NCBI RefSeq assembly: GCF_950295315.1 | Contig: NC_080164.1 | Span: 62,944,042 to 63,008,041 of the forward strand | Direction of reading: 5' to 3' | Length of the DNA stretch: 64,000 nt | From: Erinaceus europaeus | Lineage: Eukaryota > Chordata > Mammalia > Eulipotyphla > Erinaceidae | Made by a program: the position numbers and the translations under genes | Notes under the pieces: model-generated | Databases searched by the model: none | What the model saw: only the letters and a program-made list of their open reading frames with translations | What the model was told of the DNA's origin: nothing | Shown here: piece by piece, positions 31,675 through 42,380 of the stretch | How the letters are laid out: each line of letters starts with the position of its first letter | Position numbering within the stretch: position 1 is the first letter of the stretch

Positions 31675-31935
31675 GAGTCGGGCGGTGGTGCAATGGTTAA
31701 GTGCATATAGTACTAAGCCAAGGACATGCACAAGGATTGAGGTTCGAGCCCCCAGCTCCCCACCTGCTTCATGGACAGTAAAGCAGGTATGCAGGTGTCT
31801 GTCTTTCTCTCTCCCTCCCCTCTCAATTTCTCTGTCCTAGCCAATAAAATGAAAAAAAAAAAAAAAAGGCTAACAGGAGCAGTGGATTTGTAGTGCTGGC
31901 ACTGAGCCCTAGCAATAACCTTGGAGGCAAATATA
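31675..31935 (+). mobile_element. SINE-A with 3' module
   Basis: GGGAGTCGGGCGGTGGTGC to the module end CCTTGGAGGCAAATATA, immediately followed by the 5' LTR. Confidence 0.9.
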
Positions 31936-32310
31936 TGTTGGTATGCTTCTAGTTCTGCTTCTGGGATCCCTTCTGTTACACTGCTTAATGTTGTGGTCTG
32001 TTTACATGGTCATTCTGTTACATTGGTTTGGTCTAACTCCCCCTGCCTCAGGGAGATTTTGGTTTAGTCCTTGCCTTTTTGCGCTTCTTGCTTCTCCCCG
32101 CCCCCTATCCTATCCTACTTCCTTGGTTCTGGACTCTTCTGCTGGAGGGGAGAAAAGAGGACAGATTTGTGTGATGATTAGATTAGTTTTTTGAACCCTT
32201 CGCTCCTGAATAAAGAAATACTGATTTTCCGCTCAGCCATGTGTCCCAAGTTGTCTGTCTCCCACCGTGAAGCTAGCCGGCCCTACTGGCGCCCTGAACT
32301 CTGACTGACA
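31936..32310 (+). repeat. 5' LTR
   Basis: 375 bp. It contains a polyadenylation signal GAATAAAG near 32209 and ends CTGACTGACA next to the primer binding site. Confidence 0.88.
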
Positions 32311-33336
32311 TGGCGCCCAACCAACGTGGGACCTAACCTGCGCATCCCCCAGATAAGTGAAGACGTTTGGCTACCTATCCACTATGGGCTGCTTTTCTAC
32401 TTATGAAGAGGTTTCCAAAGGCCTCTGCCCTTTCTTCATGACACAGTTTCTCTGTTTCTGGAACATTTCGCTCTGGGCCGCACTCTGGTTTCTGCCCGCC
32501 GGCCGCCCGCCCGCAGGAGCTGCTCGCCACGGCGGGGCACAGGGCGTTTGGCGCAGGCTCCCTCCGCTGCTCCGCTGCTGGGAGCTGGGTGACAGGCGTG
32601 GTGGGCACAGCTGCAGCCCATCCTGGCCCCCACCCATGATTCTCATGCCTGAGGCTCTAGCAGTGGTTCTTTGCCTTACCACATTTTATTGCGCTTAAAT
32701 TGGTTAAGCAGCCTTAAAATGAAACAAGAAATACCTTCCAAATTTATAAAGATACTTAAACCAATTATAATCATTGAGTTATCAATTGTGGTAAACTTCT
32801 AACCTGCTACAAGTTTTGTTTCATAAGTAAGTGAATTGCAGCTGTCAAGTTCTCTACAGAAGAGTAGAATTCCAGCAGCTGACCTTCCTCATACAACGTT
32901 TCATCCCCTGGCATTCTTCCATGGACATCTGCTTTGAACTGGCACTTCTATCGGACTTACTGGTACACAACTCTACAGAAGCTTCCCTTTATGCTACTGG
33001 GTTTCTCAAAGACTGACTGCAGCCAGCTGCTTTGGGACTCTATAGGCAATACCCTCCCTCCTTCTAGGTAATGCCCACAGAGGTAGGAAACGCCCCAGAG
33101 GCAAGAGAAGCCCACAGAGGCAGGAGATGTTCTTTAGCTGATAAAGCCTTGCCCACAGAGGCAAGAAACGCCTCCCTCAGGCTTTCCCTTGGCATCACAC
33201 TGGTTCTTGTTGCTCGCTTATTTGTTCCTCCATGTTTGTGCCAGTTTCTTTTTTGAAAATGCCTGTACGATATAGGTTTCTGTTCACCCCACACTCCTGA
33301 CACTATGGTCAATTAGTTAAAAAGAAAAGGGGGAAT

Positions 33337-33715
33337 TGTTGGTATGCTTCTAGTTCTGCTTCTGGGATCCCTTCTGTTACATTGCTTGATGTTGTGGTCT
33401 ATTTACATGGTCATTCTGTTACATTGGTTTGGTCTCACTCCCCCTGCCTCAGGGAGATTTTGGTTTAGTCCTTGCCTTTTTGCGCTTCTTGCTTCTCCCT
33501 GCCCCCTATCCTATCCTACTTCCTTGGTTCCGGACTCTTGGGCTGGAGGGGAGAGAAGAGGACAGATTTGTGTGATGATTAGATTAGATTAGTTTTTTGA
33601 ACCCTTCGCTCCTGAATAAAGAAATACTGCTTCTCTGCTTAGCCATGTGTCCCTAGTTGTCTGTCTCCCACCGTGAAGCTAGCCAGGCCTACTGGCGCCC
33701 TGAACACTGACAACA
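33337..33715 (+). repeat. 3' LTR
   Basis: 379 bp. It differs from the 5' LTR by scattered substitutions and an extra ATTAG repeat unit (GATTAGATTAGATTAG). Confidence 0.88.
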
Positions 33716-33782
33716 AATGTATATATAAGATAAAATAATAAAAATAAATGATTGGAGAGGATATATATGATAAATATCATTT

Positions 33783-34190
33783 GAGGCGCCAGGCAGTGGC
33801 ACACCTAGCTAAGCACATACATTACAATGCTCAAGGACCCAGGCTCAAGCTTCTACCCATCTGCAGGGGGAAAGTTTCACAAGTGGTGAAACAATGTTAC
33901 AGTTGTCTCTCTCTTCCCCTCTTTACACTCCTCTCTCAATTTCTCTGTTTCTATTCAATAAAATTAAATATTTATTTATTTGCCTCCAGGCTCAGAGCCA
34001 GCACTACAAATCCACTGCTCCTGGAGTCCATTTTTCCATTTTACTGGATAGGGGAGAGAGAAATTGAGGAGGGAGGGAGGGAGTAGAAAAGGAAAGAGCC
34101 AGATAGACACCTGCAGACCTGCTTCACTGATTGTGAGGCTTCCTTCCCTCTGCAGGTGGGGAGCAGGGGCTTGAACCTGGATCTTTGTGC
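33783..34190. mobile_element. SINE-D (+) and headless module SINE (-)
   Basis: SINE-D 33783-33965. The minus-strand copy 33966-34190 starts with the module complement GCTCCTGGAGTCC and ends after TTGAACCTGG, lacking the head. Confidence 0.85.
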
Positions 34191-34211
34191 TAAATATTTT
34201 GAAAAAGAGTT

Positions 34212-34500
34212 CTGGGAGTCAGGCTGTAGCGCAGTGGGTTAAGCGCATATGGCACAAAGTACAAGGACCGGCGTAAGGATCCCGGTTCGAGCCCCTGGCT
34301 CCACACCTGCAGGGGAGTCTCTTCACAGGCGATGAAGCAGGTCTGTAGGTGTCTATCTTTCTCTCCCCCTCTCTGTCTTCCCCTCCTCTCTCCATTTCTC
34401 TCTGTCCTATCCAACAACGATGACAATAATAACTACAACAATACAACAACAAGGGCAACAAAATGGAATAAATAGATATATAAAAAAGAAAATATTTTTT
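34212..34500 (+). mobile_element. SINE-A
   Basis: GGGAGTCAGGCTGTAGCGCAG to AACAAAATGGAATAAATAG. Confidence 0.93.
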
Positions 34501-34516
34501 TAAAAGTTCTGGGTGA

Positions 34517-35331
34517 AGAGATCCAAAAGGCCGAGAAACACATGAAAAAATGCTCCAAGTCTCTGATTGTCAGAGAAATGCAAATAAAGACAACAATGAG
34601 ATATCACTTCACTCCTGTGAGAATGTCATACATCAGAAAAGGTAACAGCAGCAAATGCTGGAGAGGATGTGGGGTCAAAGGAACCCTCCTACACTGCTGG
34701 TGGGAATGTCAATTGGTCCAACCTCTATGGAGAACAGTCTGGAGAACTCTCAGAAGGCTAGAAATGGACCTACCCTATGATCCTGCAATTCCTCTCCTGG
34801 GGATATATTCTAAGGAACTCAACACATCCATCCAAAAAGATCTGTGTACACATATGTTCTTGGCAGCACAATTTGTAATAGCCAAAACCTGGAAGCAACC
34901 CAGGTGTCCAACAACAGATGAGTGGCTGAGCAAGTTGTGGTATATATACACAATGGAATACTACTCAGCTGTAAAAAATGGTGACTTCACCGTTTTCAGC
35001 CGATCTTGGATGGACCTTGAAAAAATCATGTTGAGTGAAATAAGTCAGAAACAGAAGGATGAATATGGGATGATCTCACTCTCAGGCAGAAGTTGAAAAA
35101 CAAGATCAGAAAAGAAAACACAAGTAGAACCTGAACTGGAATTGGCATATTGCACCCAAGTAAAAGACTCTGGGGTGGGTGGGTGGGGAGAATACAGGTC
35201 CATGAAGGATGATAAATGACATAGTGGGGGTTGTATTGTTAAATGGGGAATGTTATGCATGTACAAACTATTGTATTTACTGTTGAATGTAAAACATTAA
35301 TTCCCCAATAAAGAAATAATTTAAATTAAAA
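34517..35331 (+). mobile_element. 5'-truncated L1 with intact ORF2 C-terminus
   Basis: An open frame at 34542-35096 encodes the last 184 residues of L1 ORF2 ([43 protein letters not shown], end SLSGRS*). A 3' UTR ending CCCCAATAAAGAAATAA follows. A perfect target duplication AAAAGTTCTGGGTGA lies at 34502-34516 and 35332-35346. The absence of stops suggests a young insertion. Confidence 0.95.
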
Positions 35332-35346
35332 AAAAGTTCTGGGTGA

Positions 35347-35456
35347 GAGCAGGGGTAGATAACATAATGGTTATGCAAAGACTCTCATGCCTAAGGCTCC
35401 AAAGTCCCAGGTTCAATCCCCTGCACCACCATAAGCCAGAGCTGAGCAGTGCTCTG

Positions 35457-35493
<37 letters not shown>

Positions 35494-35882
35494 TTAGTTC
35501 TGGATGATATAAGAAGTGGTGGGAGGTCGGGCGGTAGTAGCGTGTTAAGCACAACATGGTACAAAGCAGGAACCAACTTAAGGATCCCTGTTCCAGCCCC
35601 AGTTCCCCACCTGCAGGGGGGTTGCCTCACAGGTGGTGAAGCAGATCTGCAGGTGTCTATCTTTCTCTCCCCCTCACTGGCGTCCCCTCCTCTCCATTTC
35701 TTTCTGTCCTATCCAACAACAACATCAATGACAACAACAATAACAACAACAAAGGCAACAAAATGGGGAAAAAATGGCCTCAGGAGCAGTGGATTCATAG
35801 TACAGGCACTGACAGTGGATTCATAGTACAGGCACTGAGCCCCAGCAATAACCCTAGAGGCAAAAAAAGAAAGAAAAAGAAA
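35347..35882 (+). mobile_element. SINE-C with (GA)n tail, then SINE-A with module
   Basis: SINE-C 35347-35460 and (GA)n 35460-35488. SINE-A 35520-35882 has a tandem duplication of GTGGATTCATAGTACAGGC inside its module. Confidence 0.9.
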
Positions 35883-36023
35883 TGGCGGACACCATGATAC
35901 AACACCCAGGTCCACCTCCGTAACTGAAGGGCTTCTGTCTCCAGCTGCTGGGAATATTGCTGACTAACAGATTTCTTAAGGAATTTTTCTCAGTTCCTAC
36001 CCAAGATCACATCATATTCTTTT

Positions 36024-36372
36024 TTTAAAAAGATTTCATTTATTTATTAATGAGAAAGATAGGAGGAGAGAGAGAAAGAGCCAGACATCACTCTGGTACA
36101 TATGCTGCTGGAGACTGAACTCAGGACTTCATGCCTGATTGTCTAGTTCATAGCCACTGTGCCACCTCCTGGACCACAGTCACATCATGTTCTTTGGGGT
36201 CTTCAGGTATCCAATGACTAGCTGAAACTGGGATATTAAAGGCTTGGTCTCCTACTGTTGCACCACCACTCAGCCCCACAGACAGTTCTAAATGGTCAAG
36301 CTCATATGTGTTACAATGTGCAAGGACTTGGATTCAAGCCCTTGCTTCCCACCTGCAGGGGCAGTTTCTCAG
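36024..36372. mobile_element. SINE-B (-) and SINE-D fragment (+)
   Basis: SINE-B 36024-36175 (complement of the CACCTCCTGGACCAC head). SINE-D 36265-36372 is lost after CCACCTGCAGGGGC. Flanks 35883-36023 and 36373-36550 are unassigned. Confidence 0.8.
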
Positions 36373-36550
36373 GACAATTCAAACAGCTATCACATCTTCA
36401 GAACTCTATAAAATCATTTGAGGTCTTTGTTGAGACTGCTTTGCATCTCAACTGATCCTTCTGACCAAGGCTGTTTCCCTTTCCTTCTTAAGTGTTAATC
36501 TCTCTCTCCCCCTACTCCTCTCTCTCTCTTTCATGAAAACATTTTCATCA

Positions 36551-37310
36551 TGTGAGTCGGGCGGTAGTGCAGCGGGTTAAGCGCAGGTGGCGCAAAGCAC
36601 AAGGACCGGCTTAAGGGTCCTGGTTTGAACCCCTGGCTCCCCACCTGCAGGGGAGTCACTTCACAAGTGGTGAAGCAGGTTTGCAGGTGTCTATCTTTCT
36701 CTCCCCCTCTATCTTCCCCTCCACTCACCATCTCTCTCTGTCCTATCCAACCATGACATCAATAATAACTAAATCAATAAAACAAGGACAACAAAAGGGA
36801 ATAAATAAATATTTAAAAAAGAGTAACTTTAAAAAGAAAGAAAGAGAAAACGGGAGTCAGGTGGTAGTGCAGCAGGCTAAGCTCAGGTGGCACAAAGCGC
36901 AAGGACCGGCATGAGGATCCCAGTTCAAGCACCCAACTCCCCACCTACAGGGGAGTCGCTTCACAGGTGGTGAAGCGGGTCTGCAGGTGTCTTTCTCTCC
37001 CCCTCTCTGTCTCCTCTCTCCATTTCTCTCTGTCCTATCCAACAACAACAACATCAGTAACAACAACTACAACAATAAAACAAATGCAACAAAAAGGGAA
37101 TAAATAAATACATATTTTTTTTTAAAAAGGGACCAGGTGGTAGTGCTCTAAGTTGAGCAAATGTTACTATGCTCAAGGATGCAAGTTTAAGCACTCACAA
37201 GCCGTGGAGCAGTGCTACAGGTGTCTCTCTTTGCCTCTCCCTCTCTCTCTCTCCTTTCAATCTCAGTTTCTTGCTGTTTCTATCTAATAAATGAATAAAG
37301 AAAATATTTG
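36551..37310 (+). mobile_element. SINE-A, SINE-A, SINE-D
   Basis: 36551-36835, 36851-37125 and 37128-37310, tail to head. Confidence 0.92.
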
Positions 37311-37880
37311 GTGCTAGGTGGTACTGCACTTGGTTAAGCACACACATTACAGTGCTCAAAGACCCAGGTTCAAACCCCTGGTCCCCATGTGCAAGGGGAA
37401 AGCTTCACAAGTGGTAAAGCAGGGCTGCAGATGTCTGCCTACCTCTTTTCCTAGTATTCTCCTTTTTTTTTTTTTTGCCTCCAGGGTTATTGCTGGGGCT
37501 CAGTGCCAGTTCTACAAATCCACTGCTCCTGGAGGACATTTATCCCCCATTTTTATTGCCTTTGTTGCTCTTGTTGTTGTTATTATTGATGTTGTTGTTG
37601 CTGAATAGGGCAGAGAGAAATGGAGAGAGGAGGGGAAGACAGAGAGGGGGAGAGAAAGATAGACACCTGCAGACCTGCTTCACTGCCTGTGAAAATGACC
37701 CCCCTGCAAGTGGGGAGCCGGGGGCTCTAACCGAGATCCTTATGCTTCGTGCGTTATGCGCTTAACCTGCTGTGCTACCGATCAATCCCCACCAATCTCT
37801 TTCCCTCTCAGCTTTCTCCTTCCCTCTCAATTTCTTTCAGTCTCTATCCAATAATACATATAAATATATATATGAAAGAG
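37311..37880 (+). mobile_element. SINE-D split by a minus-strand SINE-A
   Basis: SINE-D 5' part 37311-37460 (GGTGGTACTGCACTTGGTTAA) and 3' part 37786-37880 (CCAATCTCTTTCCC, ATCCAATAATACATA). The inserted SINE-A with module occupies 37461-37785. Confidence 0.87.
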
Positions 37881-37885
37881 AAAAG

Positions 37886-38360
37886 GTGGTCTGGGAGGTG
37901 GCACAGTAGATAAAGCAGCAGACTGTCAAGCATGAGGTCCTGAGTTCAATCCCCAGCAGCACATGTACCAGAGTGATGTCTGGCTCTTTCTCCTATGTTT
38001 CTCAATAATAAATAAAATCTTAAAAAAAAAAAAAAAGAAAGAAAGAAAGAAAGAGAAAAGAATCTAAGAAAAAAATCTAAGGGAGGCCAGATGGTAGCAC
38101 ACTGGGTTAAGTTAAGTGCACATAGTACCAAGCACAGGGACCCTTAACAAGGATCCCAGTTCAAGGCCTCTACAGAGGGATGCTTTACAAGTGGTAGAGC
38201 AGGTTTATAGATGTCTTTCCCCTTCTCTATCTTCTCCTCTCTCAATTTCTTTGTCTTCTCCTACAAAAAAAAAAAAAGGGAAAAATGGCTTTCAGGGGCA
38301 GTGGATTAATAGTGCCAGCAATAGAGCCCCAATGATAAACCCTTGAAGCAAAAAAAAAAG
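37886..38360 (+). mobile_element. SINE-B and SINE-A with module
   Basis: SINE-B 37886-38060 with a GAAA tail. SINE-A 38083-38360 has lost part of its middle. Confidence 0.87.
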
Positions 38361-38419
38361 TAAAAAAAAAAATCTGAGCGAAAAAAACAAACAGTAAGAG
38401 TCTGCCAGGAGCAATGGGA

Positions 38420-38462
38420 TTTGCCTCTAGGGTTATAACCCCAATATAACCCTAGAGGCAAA
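38420..38462. repeat. Perfect hairpin, 18-bp arms
   Basis: The left arm TTTGCCTCTAGGGTTATA (38420-38437), a 7-nt loop and the exact reverse-complement arm (38445-38462). The arms match the end of the SINE 3' module (AACCCTAGAGGC), here folded back on itself. Confidence 0.93.
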
Positions 38463-38494
38463 CAGAAAATTAGAAAAATATATTTTCTTCAAAG

Positions 38495-39293
38495 ATATCT
38501 TTTATTTTAATATTTTTTTATTTGATAGAGAAATAAATTGAGAGGGGAGGGAGAGACACAGATGGAGAGAGACACTGCTTCACCACTTGAGAAGGTTCCT
38601 CCCACAGGTGGGGACCAGAGGCTTGAACTTGAGTCCTTGTGCATGGTAACATGTCTGCTCTACAAGTGCACCACCACATGGCCCCTCTTTTTATTATTTA
38701 TTTATTTATTTATTTATTTTTTCCCTCCTCCAGGGTTATTGCTGGGCTCGGTGCCTGCACCATGAATCCACCGCTCCTGGAGGCCATTTTTTTCCCCCTT
38801 TTGTTGCCCTTGTTGTAGCTTCGTTGTGGTTATTATTATTGCCCTTGTTGACACAATTCGTTGTTGGATAGGACAGAGAGAAATGGAGAGAGGAGGGGAA
38901 GACAGAGAGGAGGAGAGAAAGATAGACACCTGCAGACCCGCTTCACCACCTGTGAAGCGACTCCCCTGCAGGTGGGGAGCCGGGGGCTCGAACCGTTTAT
39001 TATTTATTTTTACCAGAGCACTGATCAGCTCTGGTTTATGGTGATGTGAGGGATTGAACCTGGGACTTTGGAGCTTCAGCCATGGGAGTTTCCTTGCATA
39101 ACCATTATGCTATCTACCCCCGTCCTTTTTTTTTTTTTTTTTTAAAGATTTTATTTATGAATGAGGAAGTAGGAGGAGAGAGAGAAAGAACCAGATGCCA
39201 CTCTGGTACATGTGCTGCTGGGAATTAAATTCAGGACTTCATGCTTGAGAGAGCCTAATGCTTTACCCACTGCGGCACCTCTCGGGCCACCTG
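38495..39293 (-). mobile_element. SINE-D, headless SINE-A, SINE-C and SINE-B
   Basis: SINE-D 38495-38685. SINE-A with module 38686-38995 stops abruptly at GGCTCGAACC. SINE-C 38996-39123. SINE-B 39125-39293 (CACCTCTCGGGCCACC). All are minus strand. Confidence 0.87.
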
Positions 39294-39329
39294 TCTATTT
39301 TTTTTTTTTTTAAGATACAGAAAGACCCA

Positions 39330-40150
39330 GAAGGGGAGGTCAGGCGCTAGGTAGCACAGCCGGTTAAGTGCACATGGCGCAAAGAGTAAGGACCTGTATA
39401 AGGATCCCAGTTTGAGCCCCCAGCTCCCCACCTGCAGCGGGGTCACTTCACAAGTGGAGCAGGTCTGCAGGTAGGTGTCTCTTTCTCTCCCCCTCTGTCT
39501 TCCCCTCATCTCTCCATTTCTCTCTGTCCTATCCAACAGCAATAACAACAATAATAATATAATAATACCCATTGCAACGATAAAACAAGGGCAACAAAAG
39601 GGAAAAATAATAGCTTCCAGGAGCAATGGATTCATGGTGCTGGCACCGAGCCCCAGCAATAACCCTGGAGGCAAAAAAAAAAAAAAAAAGAGAGAAGAAG
39701 ACCACAGCACCAAAGCTTCCTTCAATGCAGTAGGAGCTGGACTTGAACTTGGATCATTCATATGCCAAAGCAGTAAATGTACTATCCAAGTGAGTTATTT
39801 TGCTGACCTAAGTTAATCTAAAAAAAAAAAAAAACAAACTTTAGGGAGCCGGGCGGTAGTGCAATGGGTTAAGCCCACATGGCACAAAGCGCAAGGACCA
39901 GCGTAAGGATTCCGGTTAGAGCGCCCAGCTCACCTGCAGGGGAGTCACTTCACAAGCTGTGAATCAGGTCTGCAGGTGTCTATCTTTCTCTCCCCCTCTC
40001 TGTCTTTCCCTCCTCTCTCCATTTCTCTGTCCTATCTAACAACAACATCAATAACAACAACAATAACTACAACAACAATAAAAAGAACAAGGACAACAAA
40101 GGGGAAAATAAATAAAATAAAATAAAATTAAAAAACTTAAAAAAAAAAAC
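39330..40150 (+). mobile_element. SINE-A with module, remnant, SINE-A
   Basis: SINE-A 39330-39690, an old minus-strand SINE remnant 39695-39815, and SINE-A 39842-40150. Confidence 0.88.
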
Positions 40151-40154
40151 TTTA

Positions 40155-40430
40155 GTTGTTCAGAAGGTGGTGCAGTGGATAAAGCATCAGACTCTCAAGC
40201 ATGAGGTCCTGAGTTCAATCCCCGGCAGCACATGTACCAGAGTGATGTCTGGTTCTTTCTCTCCTCTTATCTTTCTCATTAATAAATAAATAAAATCTTT
40301 TAAAAATAACTTTAGAAGGAGGGAGGAGGAAATAACCAGAGCACCACTCTGGCATGTGGTAATGCTGGTGATCAAACTCAAGACCTCATGCTTGAGGGTC
40401 TAGCACTTTATCCATGATACACCTCTGTGC
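40155..40430. mobile_element. SINE-B (+) and older SINE-B (-)
   Basis: 40155-40310 is a fresh SINE-B. 40311-40430 is a degenerate complement copy (CAAGACCTCATGCTTGAGGG). Confidence 0.85.
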
Positions 40431-40436
40431 TGCCAA

Positions 40437-40936
40437 TTAGGGTTAATTTTTTTAAATTTATTTTTATTTCTTTATTTTTGCCACCAGGGTTATCGCTGGG
40501 GCTCGGTGCCTGCACTACAAATCCACTGCTCCTGAAAGCCATTTTTCCTATTTTGTTGCCCTTGTTATTGCCATTGCTGTTGTTGTTGGATAGGACAGAG
40601 AGAAATAGAGAGAGGAGGGGAAGACAAAGATAGACACCTGCAGACCTGCTTCACTGCTTGCAAAGTGACCCCCTTTGCAGTGGGGAGCTGGGGGCTCAAA
40701 CCAGAATCTTTACGCTGGTCCTTGCACTTTGTGCTATGTGTGCTTAACCCGCTGCACTACCACCCAGATCTCTAGGGTTAATTTTTTTTTTAAAGATTTT
40801 ATTTATTTATTAATGAGAAAGACAGGAGGAGAGAGAAAGAACTGACACATGTGCTTCCGGGGATCAAACTCAGGACCTCATACTTGAGAGTCCAAAGCTT
40901 TATCACTGCGCCACCTACTGGACCACTCTAGGGTTA
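40437..40936 (-). mobile_element. SINE-A with module and SINE-B at one target
   Basis: SINE-A 40450-40770 and SINE-B 40785-40925. The motif AGGGTTAATTTT occurs before, between and after them (40439, 40773, 40931), indicating two insertions into the same site. Confidence 0.9.
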
Positions 40937-41345
40937 ATTTTGATACCTATGATTGGGTGTCTTTTCCTCAAGAACTTGGAAAACAAGTTATTTGAATCTA
41001 CTGCATTTCTTTAGCTCTATTTGTTTGCCCAAAAGGCAGCAATAAATTTCTTTCCCTCTCTTCAAACTGTGAATGTAATCCAAAATTCAATTCATCTTTA
41101 TTTAGAACGGAGTGCCTTTACAGTAGTTATCCTCTTATTAGTTTATGGAGTCTTTTTATAGCCAACAATCTCCTCCAAATATAGAACCTAAAAATAACTC
41201 CTGAAAGCAGTTATTTTTGTCATCAAGGATAGAGCTGTATATGGACAAATTGCAAAGTTAAAGACACCCCAAGTCAACTCTTCTTATGAATCCTATCAGA
41301 ATTCCTGGTGACAATCACCATCCGACAGCTTCTAACACCACATCA
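40937..41345. other. Unassigned intergenic sequence
   Basis: About 400 bp without repeats. No exon recognised. Confidence 0.6.
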
Positions 41346-41487
41346 CAGGAGCAAGGTTTCTTTGCCGCATGTAGGCAAGCACCACGCTGTTGCTCAACAT
41401 GGCACTGGCGGGCCTGGAACCCAGAGGCTGAAGTGGAGCATATGATTTGTACTGCTTCCTTCCCTGTGATCTGTACTTGTCTGGTTC
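41346..41487 (+). repeat. Direct repeat, copy 1
   Basis: About 140 bp, over 90% identical by eye to 41769-41906. Starts CAGGAGCAAGGTTTCTTTGCC and ends CTTGTCTGGTTC. Identity of the parent sequence unknown. Bases 41488-41642 are unassigned. Confidence 0.85.
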
Positions 41488-41642
41488 AGCATGGTTAATA
41501 TAGCTTCAGCATGACCCAATTCACCAAAGGGAAGCCAACGGCTGGGGCTATTGCACCTGGAAATAGATCTGTTCATTATAGTGTGGCAGGTGCAGAGGAA
41601 CTAATCCAGTTTTGGCAGGGTGTCTTAGTACAAGAGATGGAT

Positions 41643-41768
41643 AGGGGGCAGGCGGTGGCACACTGGATTAAGCACATCTAATATGAAGCATTAAGGGCCC
41701 ATGCAAGGACCCCAACTTCAAGCCCCTGGCTCCCCACCTGCAGGAGGGTGGCTTCACAAGTTGTGAAG
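41643..41768 (+). mobile_element. SINE-A head half fused to the direct repeat
   Basis: GGGGGCAGGCGGTGGCACAC through CTTCACAAGTTGTGAAG. It then switches to the repeat at a shared CAGG instead of continuing into the SINE body. Confidence 0.82.
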
Positions 41769-41906
41769 CAGGAGCAAGGTTTCTCTGCCGCATGCAGGCA
41801 AAGCACAGTGCTGTTGCTCACCAGGACACTGGCGGGCTTGGGACCCAGAGGCTGAAGTGGAGCATATGATTTGTACTGCTTCCTTCCCTGTGGTGCTTGT
41901 CTGGTT
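41769..41906 (+). repeat. Direct repeat, copy 2
   Basis: Lacks a few bases present in copy 1 near GTGATCTGTACTTG. Bases 41907-42125 following are unassigned. Confidence 0.85.
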
Positions 41907-42125
41907 CCCTAAAATAGAAATTAATAAAATGGTATAATTTCTTCAAATTAGATCAACAAATTTAAAGTTGCTTTTTCCAACACTTTTTACTCTAAATCAA
42001 TACCTACTCAACATTATTTCATTAGCACAGTAATGGATGCTTAGTATGCAGCCTATTTATATGTATATTCAGTTCCCTCCCCACTTGATTTTTTTCTTTT
42101 CTTTCTTTCATCTTTTCCTTTTTTA

Positions 42126-42312
42126 AATTTCTTTACTGGGGAATTAATGTTTTACATTCAACAGTAAGTACAATAGTTTGTACATGCATAACGTTTCCCA
42201 GTTTTCCATATAACAATAAAACCCCCACTAGGTCTTCTGTCATTCTTCTTGGATCTGTATTCTACCCACTCACCCACCCCAGAGTCTTTTACTTTGGTGC
42301 AATACGCCATCT
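42126..42312 (-). mobile_element. L1 3' UTR, short 5'-truncated copy
   Basis: Complement of the L1 end: TTTACTGGGGAATTAATG, then CCAGAGTCTTTTACTTTGG. Confidence 0.9.
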
Positions 42313-42380
42313 TCTTTTTCTTTAGTTTAAGTTGATTCAAATCTTTATGGGATCAATCACCTTTTAAAAAAAATATTTGT

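Larger units (their letters stand above)
31936..33715 (+). mobile_element. Non-autonomous class II-type endogenous retrovirus, complete with two LTRs
   Basis: 1.78 kb. The 5' LTR is 31936-32310 and the 3' LTR 33337-33715, about 95% identical by eye, each TGTTGG..ACA. The flanking 6-mers are AATATA and AATGTA (one mismatch). The first internal bases TGGCGCCCAACCAACGTGGG resemble a lysine-tRNA primer binding site with a small duplication. An A/G polypurine tract at 33317-33334 precedes the 3' LTR. The 1.03 kb interior has no gag, pro, pol or env frame that I can see. It contains a GC-rich block (about 32485-32640) and short imperfect repeats of GCCCACAGAGGCAAGA (33070-33170). Such elements move with enzymes from a related intact virus. 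Confidence 0.88.

Noticed and set aside
32357..32698. A 113-codon frame in the interior of the LTR element as a captured gene or env remnant
   Set aside because: Its openness comes from the GC-rich block. No recognisable domain, signal or conserved motif was seen, so I list only the composition.
33060..33180. CRISPR-like or minisatellite array (GCCCACAGAGGCAAGA repeats)
   Set aside because: Only a few degenerate units with irregular spacing inside a retroviral-type interior. A CRISPR array is not expected in nuclear mammalian DNA.
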